64,000 bases of DNA from Sphingopyxis macrogoltabida (GTDB lineage Bacteria; Pseudomonadota; Alphaproteobacteria; Sphingomonadales; Sphingomonadaceae): the NCBI RefSeq assembly GCF_001307295.1, contig NZ_CP012700.1:375001-439000 (forward strand), in the 5' to 3' direction. This document shows positions 18,858 through 27,639 of this stretch, one piece after another. Every line of letters starts with the position of its first letter. The first letter of the stretch is position 1. Under the pieces are notes generated by a model. It did not search any database and was not told the DNA's origin. It saw only the letters and a list, made by a program, of their open reading frames with translations. Position numbers and translations under genes: made by a program.

Positions 18858-19988
18858 TCACGCCCCCGCACCGGCCATGCCATTGACCATCGCCATGAAA
18901 CCTTCGCCCGGCGATGCGTCCGGCATACCGAGTTTGCGCGCCATCAGCATCGTCGCGGGATTGTTTGTCAGCACGTCCGTCCCCGCTGGCATCCGCCCTT
19001 CGCCGACGAGGCGATCCGAGAAGCGAATTCCCACGATGTTCATGCGGAACCAGGCGAGCATCGAATAATAGTCCAGATCGGCAACCGGCCGACCGCGTTC
19101 GGCTTGGTAATGGGCGATGATCTCGGCGCGGCTTGGCAGACCCTCGAGCCGCGCTACCCCCGACAGCGTCGAGAAATTTTCCTCGGCCTCGAGCCACCAT
19201 GCGAGATCTGCTTCGCCGGGACCGAGGGAAGCCATTTCGAAGTCGATCAGGGCTGCTACGCTGAGGTCGGGTCCGAACATCATATTGGCAGGTGTCGGAT
19301 CGCCCCAAAGGACGCTGACATCGGTGTCCCGGGGCTTGTTTGCCATGAGATAGTCGAGGGCGGCGTCGGCAACTTCGAGCCGGCGACCAGCTTTGGCCCA
19401 GATATACCAGTCTCTGGTCCAGGCAAGGAACTGATCGATGCCGGGTTCGCCCCGCTGGCGGTCGTCCAGAAAGGAAAAGCCTTGCCGCCAGTCGATCCGG
19501 TGGAGCCGCGCCAGCGTTCCGATCGCTCGCAGCCATATGTCGCGTCGCTGTTCGATCGGCAAATCGGCGAGCCACCCTTCGACGTTATAATTCGGCACCT
19601 GGTCAACGACCCGTCCTTCGATCGCCTCCATCACGAGGAAGGGGCTCCCGATCGGCGCCGGGTCGGGTTCGACACCGAGCGCGCGCGGGGCAGGAATATG
19701 GGGGTGGAGCGCGAGCGCCTCCATCATCCGGTGCGGCAGCCTGATATCGGCGTCCAGGAAAAGGTCCGTCCCGGCGAGTTGTCGCCTGATGACGAGTGCG
19801 CGTTCACGATGTTCGCCATCGGCTTCATAAGCCATGGTAGCGAACATCGTTTCAGCGGAGTTACCCGTGCCGCTGGGAAAACGCAGGGGCGACAAGGTCA
19901 GGTCGCCCAGTTCGGCGAATTTCTGCCGCAGCCAGGCCCGAAGGCCTTTCCGCATCGCCTCGCGGTCGATCGTCTGCGAGCCGCTCAT
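18858..19988 (-). CDS. APH/ACAD10-type phosphotransferase (kinase 2)
   Basis: A 376-residue kinase-like protein. The catalytic loop is VLWGDPTPANMMF, with tryptophan where HGD has histidine, and the metal site is ALIDFEMASLGPGEADLAWW. The N-lobe contains ERALVIRRQL, equivalent to the ATP-lysine strand. The start ATG overlaps the stop of the upstream beta protein gene (ATGA at 19985-19988), so the two are translationally coupled and probably work on the same compound. It belongs to the same family as kinases 1, 3, 4 and 5 in this window. The substrate is unknown; a hydroxylated acyl-CoA is the family precedent. Confidence 0.85.
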   Translation of the reverse strand: MSGSQTIDREAMRKGLRAWLRQKFAELGDLTLSPLRFPSGTGNSAETMFATMAYEADGEHRERALVIRRQLAGTDLFLDADIRLPHRMMEALALHPHIPAPRALGVEPDPAPIGSPFLVMEAIEGRVVDQVPNYNVEGWLADLPIEQRRDIWLRAIGTLARLHRIDWRQGFSFLDDRQRGEPGIDQFLAWTRDWYIWAKAGRRLEVADAALDYLMANKPRDTDVSVLWGDPTPANMMFGPDLSVAALIDFEMASLGPGEADLAWWLEAEENFSTLSGVARLEGLPSRAEIIAHYQAERGRPVADLDYYSMLAWFRMNIVGIRFSDRLVGEGRMPAGTDVLTNNPATMLMARKLGMPDASPGEGFMAMVNGMAGAGA

Positions 19989-20992
19989 GGATGATTCAAC
20001 CCGGCCCGGCTGCGGTAAAGACCGTTGTCGAGTCTGCCGCTCGCCACGAAGGTCGGACGATCGGTTCCATTGCGTGGGTTCAAGATCGTGTCGATGAGGC
20101 CACCGCCCGTGCGATTGCCGCAACGTATTGTGCATGGCATCGCCATCTCGAAATGCTTCTGACCAAGTTCCAGCCAGACATTGCCATATCCTTCGGCCTC
20201 GAAAGTCAGCCGGCCAAATTTTTCCGAAACGGCCACGACGGTTCCGCCCCGATTGGATAGCCCGTCAAATGCCATCAGCACGGACGCATCCTCGATCACG
20301 GCGGTGTCCACTTCGCCATCCTTTACGATATAGCCGAAAAGACTTTCGAGCCCGGAGCGCATACGCCCGCCGCCGAAGCCAAAAGAAAAATCCTCACCAA
20401 GCGAGCCCACGAGCCACCAGGCGGCAGACATGTCGGCATTGGGGTTATCCATGTGCCGTGGGCCCCAGCTATGGTCGCGATAGGTAAAGCCCGAAATGGC
20501 GCGCTCGGGCTCGTCGCCGATCCGAACGGACCCGGAAAAAGTGCCGCCGGCCTGGAGATGATTGGCTGCCATCACGCGGCTCGTTTCGTTCCGCATGCCA
20601 GTGAGGTCCCAGAAATCATAGGGTGCGTGCACATCGCGGACCTGGATATCGAGATCGACATTCTCGTCGCTGGCACGCCACCGGCTTGAGCGGACGCCGA
20701 ATGTGGCGGACTGGAAACCATCGGCATGGAACGTGTCGACGGACCGGTCGGCTTCGCGAAGGGGAAGCCCTTCAGCTGTGCGGGAATAGTTGAGCCCGTT
20801 ACGCGAGGTCACGCCAAAGCAGGACCGGGTAAGGCCGAGGTTCGGTTGATGGCCGATCCGGATGAAGCCGCCGATTTCCTGGGAGGGATCGGCCCAGCCA
20901 AGGACAATGCTTTCCTGCCATTGCGGATCTTCCCCAGGATCGTGCGGAAGCTCGACATCATCCGGCAGCGGTGACAGTTTCGAAATTTCCAT
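19985..20992 (-). CDS. CrtC/AttH-like beta protein (DUF7064/DUF7065 type), copy 2
   Basis: A 335-residue soluble protein related to copies 1 and 3. The N-terminus reads HDPGEDPQWQES and then GGFIRIGHQPN; the middle has YRDHSWGPR, the clearest form of the family signature. It is the first gene of the minus-strand operon copy 2 / kinase 2 / copy 1 and overlaps kinase 2 by four bases. GAGG precedes the ATG. Two ATTAATT operator-like sites lie in the 384-bp divergent region upstream. Function as for copy 1: probably a ligand-binding or hydratase-type protein, unproven. Confidence 0.75.
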   Translation of the reverse strand: MEISKLSPLPDDVELPHDPGEDPQWQESIVLGWADPSQEIGGFIRIGHQPNLGLTRSCFGVTSRNGLNYSRTAEGLPLREADRSVDTFHADGFQSATFGVRSSRWRASDENVDLDIQVRDVHAPYDFWDLTGMRNETSRVMAANHLQAGGTFSGSVRIGDEPERAISGFTYRDHSWGPRHMDNPNADMSAAWWLVGSLGEDFSFGFGGGRMRSGLESLFGYIVKDGEVDTAVIEDASVLMAFDGLSNRGGTVVAVSEKFGRLTFEAEGYGNVWLELGQKHFEMAMPCTIRCGNRTGGGLIDTILNPRNGTDRPTFVASGRLDNGLYRSRAGLNHP

Positions 20993-21053
20993 GGCCTCGT
21001 CCCTTCATTGCGCATTGCGCGCGATTCCTCGAAACCCGGGAAATCGTTCGTTC

Positions 21054-21186
21054 ATTAATTACTCATCTAATTATATTTTCTTTCCGCCGTCAACAGGGCT
21101 GCTGCTGCGGCGGGTTTAACGGTGCGTTGCGGCGGAGGAACGGGCAGCGGGCACGCGCCACGAATTTTTTAGGTATTCAATTAATT
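21054..21186. promoter_or_regulatory. Two ATTAATT sites between divergent operons
   Basis: ATTAATT occurs at 21054-21060 (in TTCATTAATTACTC) and at 21180-21186 (in TTCAATTAATTATCC). They are near the start of the minus-strand beta-protein operon and in front of kinase 3 respectively. TTGACT follows at 21192. The rest of the 384-bp gap has no gene. Confidence 0.5.
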
Positions 21187-21376
21187 ATCCGTTGACTTTC
21201 GCTGCTCAATCGGCCCGATGGTGCTTCGCCCTCGTTGCGGGAGCGTCGTCTGCGGTCACGAAACATGGCACAATCGTTCGAGCACCGCGGATGATCGCCC
21301 GAGGATCCCGCCTGGGCGATGGGCGCCAACCTGCGGTCGAGAGCCGGCCGCGCGGCAGAACAGAAACGGGAGAGTC

Positions 21377-22513
21377 ATGTCGGAACTCGATGTCGATCAG
21401 ATTGGCGCAGCTATCGTCAAGCATCAGCGTGGTGCGCGGTTCGCCGAAACCACTCCCGATCAATGGGGCGACCGGCTCATGCAGTTTATCGGCGCGCAGG
21501 CGGGAGTCTCGGACGTCCGAGTCGCCAACGTGCGCGAAGTCGGCACAGCTGCGGGTGGTTCGAACGGAACTCTTCTGTTCGAGGCAAGCTGGACCGAAGA
21601 CGGCGAGCCGCGCTCGTCGGGTCTCGTCTTGCGTTTCATGCCGACGCGCGGCCTGTTCCACGCCTATGACGTCACCGCGCAGTTCAACCTGCAGCGCGCG
21701 CTTGAAGCCACCGATGTGCCGGTTCCGCCACAGATCTGGCTCGATCCGGACGGCAACCTTCTCGGTCGCCCGGGCTATGTGATGGGAATGGTCGAGGGGG
21801 CGAGCGCGCCGATGACCTGGATGACTTCGGGCATCATCGCCGACGCTGAGCCGGCAGCGCGGCGCGAGATGCAACTGGGCTATCTCGAAGCGCTCGCGCG
21901 CGTGCATGCGCTGGACTGGCGGGCGCTCGGGCTCGAATGGCTGGAAAAGCGCGCGGCGGGTGCGCGTCCGATCGAGCGCGAGGTAAATTGGTATTGGGAT
22001 TCGCTCGAATATGCCGACTGCAAGCCCTATCTCGAAGCGCTGCGACCGCTCCGGGATTGGCTCGTCGCAAATGAGCCGGCCGACATTGATACGGTCCTGT
22101 GTCATGGCGACGCGAACTTCGGCAATTATCTCTATCTCGGGACTGCGGTGTCGGCCGTGGTCGATTGGGAGATGAGCTTTCTCGGGACGCCCGAATGCGA
22201 TGTCTGTTTCACGCATATGGGCGACCAGATCATCCAGAATGATGTCCCGGCTCTGGAAGGGACGCTGAGTTATCAGCAGCGGATTGCAGAATATGAGCGA
22301 CTGTCGGGGCGCAAGCTTCGCAACATGCCCTATTTCGAGCTGTTTACGGCCTATCGGCTGGCGGTCATCAACGTGCTGACGTTCCGGCATTTCCCGGAGC
22401 CCATATTGCGCCAGTTGTTGCCAGTCATCGAACGCGGGCCGAAGATCGCCGCGGATTTGGCCGCCAGGGTCGGACTGGAGATTTTGCTGCCGCCGTCGGG
22501 CACGATCGACTGA
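21377..22513 (+). CDS. APH/ACAD10-type phosphotransferase (kinase 3)
   Basis: A 378-residue kinase-like protein with an intact catalytic loop LCHGDANFGNYLY and metal site AVVDWEMSFLGTPECDVC. The N-lobe has GGSNGTLLFEASW (nucleotide loop) and GLVLRFMP (lysine position occupied by arginine). The ATG at 21377 follows GGGAGAGTC. It is the only gene of its transcript and ends convergent with beta-protein copy 3. The closest family precedent is the CoA-linked hydroxyacyl kinase LvaA or the ACAD10/11 kinase domain. The substrate is not known. Confidence 0.85.
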   Translation: MSELDVDQIGAAIVKHQRGARFAETTPDQWGDRLMQFIGAQAGVSDVRVANVREVGTAAGGSNGTLLFEASWTEDGEPRSSGLVLRFMPTRGLFHAYDVTAQFNLQRALEATDVPVPPQIWLDPDGNLLGRPGYVMGMVEGASAPMTWMTSGIIADAEPAARREMQLGYLEALARVHALDWRALGLEWLEKRAAGARPIEREVNWYWDSLEYADCKPYLEALRPLRDWLVANEPADIDTVLCHGDANFGNYLYLGTAVSAVVDWEMSFLGTPECDVCFTHMGDQIIQNDVPALEGTLSYQQRIAEYERLSGRKLRNMPYFELFTAYRLAVINVLTFRHFPEPILRQLLPVIERGPKIAADLAARVGLEILLPPSGTID

Positions 22514-22567
22514 AATTTAGGGTCCACTTGTTCGCTCGACCCCGAGCGTCCTCTCCGCACTGCGACG

Positions 22568-22583
22568 CTCGCGAGATCGCGAG
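22568..22583. terminator. Small hairpin between kinase 3 and beta protein 3
   Basis: CTCGCG / CGCGAG with an AGAT loop, in the 122-bp space between two convergent genes. A weaker second repeat (TGCGG/CCGCA) follows. Confidence 0.4.
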
Positions 22584-22635
22584 TCCTTGCGGCTGCGGCG
22601 ACCGCAGCAGTTACATACGCGGTCGCCTGCCTTTT

Positions 22636-23643
22636 TTAGCGGAGCCAGGAGGGGTCAAATCCCCGCTGGGAAATTCCGTCGTTCGTGTTGGCGAGAAAGA
22701 GGTGCGACACCGCCTGATTGCCGCGATGGGCATTATCGATCATGTTGAAATCGCACACGCCCTCCAGGCCTTGCCACCTGGGGATAGACAGAACTTCGAT
22801 CCCTGCCGGAGAAGAGTTCGGACCGCCATTGTTGAGGTCTGTGGAAGTCACGACGCCATCGACAGCTTCGACGTCGATACGAAGGGTCTGGCCGTTCTCG
22901 AGCTGCGCCACAGTCCAGCCGCCGATCGACGAGAGGCCGTCGCCCAGCGTGCAATTGACGGTATGGAAATCCCGGATAGGCTCGCGCTTTCCATCGAGCA
23001 TCACATAGCCCATCTTGGCGAAGGCGCCATCCTCGGCCTGCATCGTGAGCAGCGAGTAGCTCAGCTTCTCGCCCACCGTGCCGGCATGCCAGCGCGCCGA
23101 GCGAAACATCGGTAGCGGGCGCGGTCCGTAGCCATGATCGCGGTAGCCGATGCCATTCTCGATCGTGACCACCCGGTCGCCGATCCGGACGCGGCCTTCC
23201 ACCCGGCCGGCGCTTTCCGGGTGGCCATGATCGTCGCCTCCCGAAGTCAATGTTCCATGACCCGGTCCTCCGACCACCTCCCATTCCTGCGAAGGATACC
23301 AATCATAGATGCGCAGGTCCGCTTCCGCATCGTCGTCGAACGCCTCGAAGCGACAATATTCCATATCGGGAATCGTGAATCGCATCGTTCCGGAACTGGC
23401 CATGACATCGGTTCGATCGCCTGCCTCCAGAGGACGGTCGAGCAGGTGGCGACGGAAGCGGGTTCCGTCGGGGAATGCCATCCCCCAATGCGTCTGCGTG
23501 GTCTTCTGATTCACATAGGATCCCGTGCGCAGGAAGCCGACGAGGCCAGTGTCCGGATCACGAAACACCAATACCCAGGATTCCTGCCAGAACGGATGAT
23601 TTCCAGGGTGATGGGGCAAATCAATCGCAGAATACAGGCTCAT
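22636..23643 (-). CDS. CrtC/AttH-like beta protein (DUF7064/DUF7065 type), copy 3
   Basis: A 335-residue protein, the third copy of the family in 6 kb. It shows HHPGNHPFWQES, GFLRTGSYVN and YRDHGYGPR at the positions equivalent to copies 1 and 2. The start at 23643 is chosen over a GTG four codons upstream because GGAGAG sits four bases before this ATG. An ATTAATT palindrome lies about 110 bp upstream. Its position opposite kinase 3 repeats the association of this family with the APH-like kinases. Confidence 0.75.
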   Translation of the reverse strand: MSLYSAIDLPHHPGNHPFWQESWVLVFRDPDTGLVGFLRTGSYVNQKTTQTHWGMAFPDGTRFRRHLLDRPLEAGDRTDVMASSGTMRFTIPDMEYCRFEAFDDDAEADLRIYDWYPSQEWEVVGGPGHGTLTSGGDDHGHPESAGRVEGRVRIGDRVVTIENGIGYRDHGYGPRPLPMFRSARWHAGTVGEKLSYSLLTMQAEDGAFAKMGYVMLDGKREPIRDFHTVNCTLGDGLSSIGGWTVAQLENGQTLRIDVEAVDGVVTSTDLNNGGPNSSPAGIEVLSIPRWQGLEGVCDFNMIDNAHRGNQAVSHLFLANTNDGISQRGFDPSWLR

Positions 23644-23751
23644 CGGTCTCTCCACTATTTTTTTACCTTCAACATCTCGAGGCCTCAGGATTCGGGATCA
23701 AAACCCGATCTTCGCAGGATCGAGCCGGCCGCGGTCCGAGCCTAAAATTAC

Positions 23752-23767
23752 TCGATTAATTAAACGA
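23752..23767. promoter_or_regulatory. Operator-like palindrome TCGATTAATTAAACGA
   Basis: A 16-bp inverted repeat, symmetrical except for the fourth base pair, centred on TTAATTAA. It lies between the divergent beta-protein 3 and TetR genes. It is the most symmetrical full-length member of the ATTAATT site set and a good candidate for TetR autoregulation. Confidence 0.55.
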
Positions 23768-24080
23768 TGACAAGTTTGCATCTCGGCGGTGCGGTCATTC
23801 CGCGCGCCAAGGGCTCCAGGTGGGCAATCTTGCGATGTGGCGCAAAGCGAGGACGGAGCGGCTCGGGGAACCGCTGATACAGAGCATGAGATGTTTTTAT
23901 CGCCTCAAGCCATTTTCGAGCCTGGTCTACCTGCGAGACTGCGCCGCGGTCTCCAAGTGCAATACTGGCATCGCCGCGCGGCCCAGGCGGTCGCTATGCC
24001 ATTGTTAAAGCCGGTGCGGCTGGTATGCTTGAGTCCTGTCGGCACGACAGGACCGAATTCAGGAAGCGCTGGGGAGATCG

Positions 24081-24737
24081 ATGAGGGCGCCTGCGATGAA
24101 ACCAAGAGGCCGACGGGCCAAGACAGCCGAGCCGGAAACCCCGCCGCGCGATCGGCTGGTTGAGGCAACGGCCAATCTCATGGTTGAGCGAGGATCAATT
24201 GATGTTTCGCTCGCCGATATTGCACGGCGGGCCGATCTCAATTCTGCTCTGATCAGCTACTATTTCGGCAACAAGGCGGGGCTGATGATGGAGTTGCTTC
24301 GCTCGGTTCTGGGCGGCGACATATCAAAGCTCGATGCCTTCTCGCAGCGACAATTGTCGCCTGAAGAGAAGCTGTCGGGCTTCGTTCGCGGGATGATCGA
24401 CAGCTATTTCACTTACCCGTTCATCAACCCGCTGACCCACCAACTCGTCACCGAAGAGCCCGAAACCTACGGTCCGCTGATCGCGGAGGAGTTCAGCAAG
24501 CGGGCGGCAACGATTCTCCGGAACATCCTCGCCGAAGGGCAGGCCTCGGGAGTTTTCGCAAAGGTCGATCCGCTTCATCTTTATTTTCACATCGTCGGTG
24601 CCTGCGATCAATTCTTCCATGGCCGTTATCAAATGCAGCATATCTTCGGCATCGGCGCGATCGACGAGCCCATGAAGCAAGGATATTCGAATTATCTCGC
24701 CAACGCCGTGGTGAAGAGCCTGCGTCCCGCAACTTAG
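24081..24737 (+). CDS. TetR-family regulator of the island (TetR-A)
   Basis: A 218-residue regulator. The helix-turn-helix lies at about residues 42-63, ending in the recognition part NSALISYYFGNKAGL. The C-terminal domain has PFINPLTHQLVTEEPETYGP and FHIVGACDQFFHGRYQ. The same YYFGNKAG and ACDQ-F-H-R-Q features appear in the second regulator at 58857-59504, so the two are paralogues that may recognise related operators. The start follows GGGGAGATCG. The N-terminal basic tail (MKPRGRRAK) is usual for the family. Ligand unknown, probably an acyl-CoA or the substrate itself. Confidence 0.9.
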   Translation: MRAPAMKPRGRRAKTAEPETPPRDRLVEATANLMVERGSIDVSLADIARRADLNSALISYYFGNKAGLMMELLRSVLGGDISKLDAFSQRQLSPEEKLSGFVRGMIDSYFTYPFINPLTHQLVTEEPETYGPLIAEEFSKRAATILRNILAEGQASGVFAKVDPLHLYFHIVGACDQFFHGRYQMQHIFGIGAIDEPMKQGYSNYLANAVVKSLRPAT

Positions 24738-25177
24738 CCGACTGCCGGTCAGCACTGGCCCGATCGATATCGAAGGCGTCGGCCGTGCCGTACGTCTCCT
24801 TTTGCCATGCCCGGAACAGCAAGGCGCAGGAACGCGCCGCGGGAGAAGCTTGCCCCAACCCCTGATGGCGCTCTAAGGTCGAATTATAACTATATGGACG
24901 ATCGTATATATATTTTGCGTTGACATTAATCCTAATGATGCCACCACTATGAAGCTCGCGAACCTTCGGGGTCGCGAATGCACGGAGGCAATCTCCGGCG
25001 GTCAATGGGAGGAGGCTGACAATGCGCTACGGCAAGAGACCGGATGGGCAGATGCATCGATCGGCGCGCGCTATCGCGGATGGCCTCATCCCCTCATCAT
25101 CGCGTCTCAGGCTCCATCGACGCGGCAGCAGCGCTGCCGACGGCGAGCCGCGAGACGGCTTCCTGGAGGGAATTGGA
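24738..25177. other. Leader region of island receptor 2
   Basis: 440 bp with no supported gene; open frames run into the receptor but lack family similarity. Around 24891-24912 is an AT-rich stretch with ACGATCGT (24898-24905) between TATA runs, followed by TTGACATTAAT (24920-24930), which looks like a -35 element next to an operator-type sequence. Transcription of the receptor probably starts here. Confidence 0.45.
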
Positions 25178-27631
25178 ATGCGGAGCAAGGCACTGGCACT
25201 TTGTGCGTCGATCGGCGTGTTGGCATGGGCTGGGGCAGCGCGGGCCCAAACGGCGCCCGAAGCGCCTGCGGCCGACGAACCGTCGCAGCTGGGCGAAATC
25301 ATCGTCACGGCCCAGAAGCGAAGCGAGTCGCTCCAGCGCACGCCCGTTGCGGTCAGCGCCTTCACATCCGAGACGCTGGAGCAGCAGCAGATCAACGGCG
25401 TTCAGCAGTTGCAGTACAATGTTCCGTCGCTGGTGTTCGCCCAGCTTACCGGCTACTCGCAACTTTCGATGCGCGGCATCGGCTCCGACCTGACGGTTAC
25501 GGCCGGCGAGCCGACGGTCGCGACGTTCCAGGACGGCGTCTACATGGGTCAGCTCTTTGCCCAGAGCGTCCCCAGCTTCGACCTCGAGCGCATCGAAGTT
25601 CTGCGTGGCCCGCAAGGTACCCTGTACGGTCGCAATTCGACCGGCGGGACGATCAATTACATCACCAAGCCGCCGTCCTACGACACGGCTGCCAATCTTG
25701 CCTTCACTTATGGAAATTACGATCGCGTCGCGGTGGAAGCCGGGGCAACCGGTGCGATCGTGCCGGACAAGGTGGCAGCACGGGTCTCGGTGAAATATGA
25801 CCGGAGAGACGGCTACCGCTTCAATGTCTTCGACGGCAAGCGGTACGATGCCAACGACCATCTGAGCGGCCAGGCTGCGCTGCTTATCGAGCCGTCGAGC
25901 GACATCAAGCTGACCTTGCGCGGCGACATGTCACGGCAGGTTACGTCCGCGGTACAGCAGTTCATCGATGCGCTCCCGACGCCGTCGAGCATCTCACCCG
26001 AAACGCCGACCGGAATTTTCTCCCTTCCGGGAACCGCGCTCGCCGGAATTCCCGGCCTCCTGTCGCCCTCGGACCTCGCGCTGCTGGGGAATCGAAGCAT
26101 CTCCGACCTGTTTGGCCTCTCGGAGCCCGGGCTGCGTGGAGGCGATCCCACCAAATCGACCCGCATTGCCAATGACTTTCCGTCGCGGACCGAAGTCAAT
26201 CTTCGCGGGGCCAGTGCGACACTCGACTGGGACATCGGGAATGTATCGCTGAAGTCGATCACGGCTTATCGGTTCAGCAAATTGTTCATCCAGACCGACA
26301 ATGACGGCAGCAGTGCGGCCATTCTCTACGAGGATCCGATCCAGCAAACCTCGAAGCAGTTCACGCAGGAAGTGAATATCTCGGGGAAGGCGTTCGACGA
26401 CCGGCTGGACTGGCTCGCAGGAGTCTTTTACCTGCACGACCGCGCAAGTCTGAAAGCGGACATCTATCTGCCCTCGCTCGGCGATCTCATCATTGCCTCC
26501 GCCAGCCTGGGCACCGCGGCACCGCCACCGGTCTTCGACCTGTCGCAGCCTCTCATCCCCAATCTCCTCCTCCTCGGGTCCGATCCGCTGCTCGGCAATA
26601 CCCTTTATGGCGGGCAACCGACGCCCGTCGCCTTTCTGGGCTTCGGTGCCGAGCAGAAAAGCTCCTCGCTGGCGGGCTTCGGTCAAGTCACCTACCGGAT
26701 CGCGGATCGGTTGCGGGTGACCGCGGGCCTTCGCTACACGCGCGATGAAAAGGACGTCTTCCGGCGGCTCCACTCCAACTTCGTACCGACTGCGGCCTTG
26801 TGCGAAACCCAGTCGAAGAAGAGCTGGACCGCGTGGACCGGAACGGCCGGGGTGGATTTCGACCTCTCGGATCGCGCGATGCTCTACGGAAAGGTGTCGC
26901 GGGGCTACAAGGCCGGGGGGTTCAATCCGGCGGAATGCACGGGGAGTTTCAACCCCGAAATCCTCTGGTCCTACGAAGCCGGGCTCAAGTCGACGCTCGC
27001 CGACAATCAGCTGCGCGTCAATTTGGCGGGCTTCTATTATGATTTCAGCGACATCCAGTTCACGACCTATCTCAACAATTCCTCGACGATCAGGAATGCC
27101 GCCGATGCGACGCTTTACGGCATCGAGGCCGAGTATATGCTCGCGCCGCGCGGCCTTGCCGGATTCTCGCTCGATGGGTCCGGTTCGTGGATCCACAGCG
27201 AATATGGCAGCCAGCTTCTCCAGGACCCGCTCGGCCTTGCGACGCTCGACATCAAAGGGAACCGCCTTATCCGGGCCCCCGAATGGAAGCTCAACTTCGG
27301 AGCGCAGCAGCGGATAGAGACCGCGAACGCCGGCGCCTTCACCCTCCGGGGCGAAGCGGCCTACACCAGCCAAATCTTCCATGATGTGTTCAATGGGGAG
27401 GCGCCCTTCCAATCGCAAACCCGCGAAGCGCCTTATTGGATCTTGAATGCCCGCCTGAGCTGGTCGTCGCCGGGCGATCGGTTCCAGGCGCAATTGTTCG
27501 CCGAGAATATCACGAACAAGCTTTATGCCTACAGCCGCGTCGCAGCGGCAACGGGGGCCTATGTTTCCGGACAATTCTCGCCGCCACGGACCTATGGCAT
27601 CCGCCTGTCGATGAAGCTCGGCGCGAACTGA
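25178..27631 (+). CDS. TonB-dependent receptor (island receptor 2)
   Basis: An 817-residue outer-membrane receptor. The signal peptide ends GAARAQ; the TonB-box/plug start is GEIIVTAQKRSESLQRTP, with IEVLRGPQGTLYGRNSTGG in the plug. The barrel ends TYGIRLSMKLGAN. The start at 25178 gives a proper signal peptide and follows GGAGGG; the frame opens 52 codons earlier with sequence unlike an export signal. The barrel has a long segment around residues 265-345 rich in PSS, PGT and GIP that looks like an extended surface loop. Kinase 4 begins eight bases after the stop, so the two are co-transcribed. Confidence 0.95.
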   Translation: MRSKALALCASIGVLAWAGAARAQTAPEAPAADEPSQLGEIIVTAQKRSESLQRTPVAVSAFTSETLEQQQINGVQQLQYNVPSLVFAQLTGYSQLSMRGIGSDLTVTAGEPTVATFQDGVYMGQLFAQSVPSFDLERIEVLRGPQGTLYGRNSTGGTINYITKPPSYDTAANLAFTYGNYDRVAVEAGATGAIVPDKVAARVSVKYDRRDGYRFNVFDGKRYDANDHLSGQAALLIEPSSDIKLTLRGDMSRQVTSAVQQFIDALPTPSSISPETPTGIFSLPGTALAGIPGLLSPSDLALLGNRSISDLFGLSEPGLRGGDPTKSTRIANDFPSRTEVNLRGASATLDWDIGNVSLKSITAYRFSKLFIQTDNDGSSAAILYEDPIQQTSKQFTQEVNISGKAFDDRLDWLAGVFYLHDRASLKADIYLPSLGDLIIASASLGTAAPPPVFDLSQPLIPNLLLLGSDPLLGNTLYGGQPTPVAFLGFGAEQKSSSLAGFGQVTYRIADRLRVTAGLRYTRDEKDVFRRLHSNFVPTAALCETQSKKSWTAWTGTAGVDFDLSDRAMLYGKVSRGYKAGGFNPAECTGSFNPEILWSYEAGLKSTLADNQLRVNLAGFYYDFSDIQFTTYLNNSSTIRNAADATLYGIEAEYMLAPRGLAGFSLDGSGSWIHSEYGSQLLQDPLGLATLDIKGNRLIRAPEWKLNFGAQQRIETANAGAFTLRGEAAYTSQIFHDVFNGEAPFQSQTREAPYWILNARLSWSSPGDRFQAQLFAENITNKLYAYSRVAAATGAYVSGQFSPPRTYGIRLSMKLGAN

Positions 27632-27639
27632 GGCGCGCG

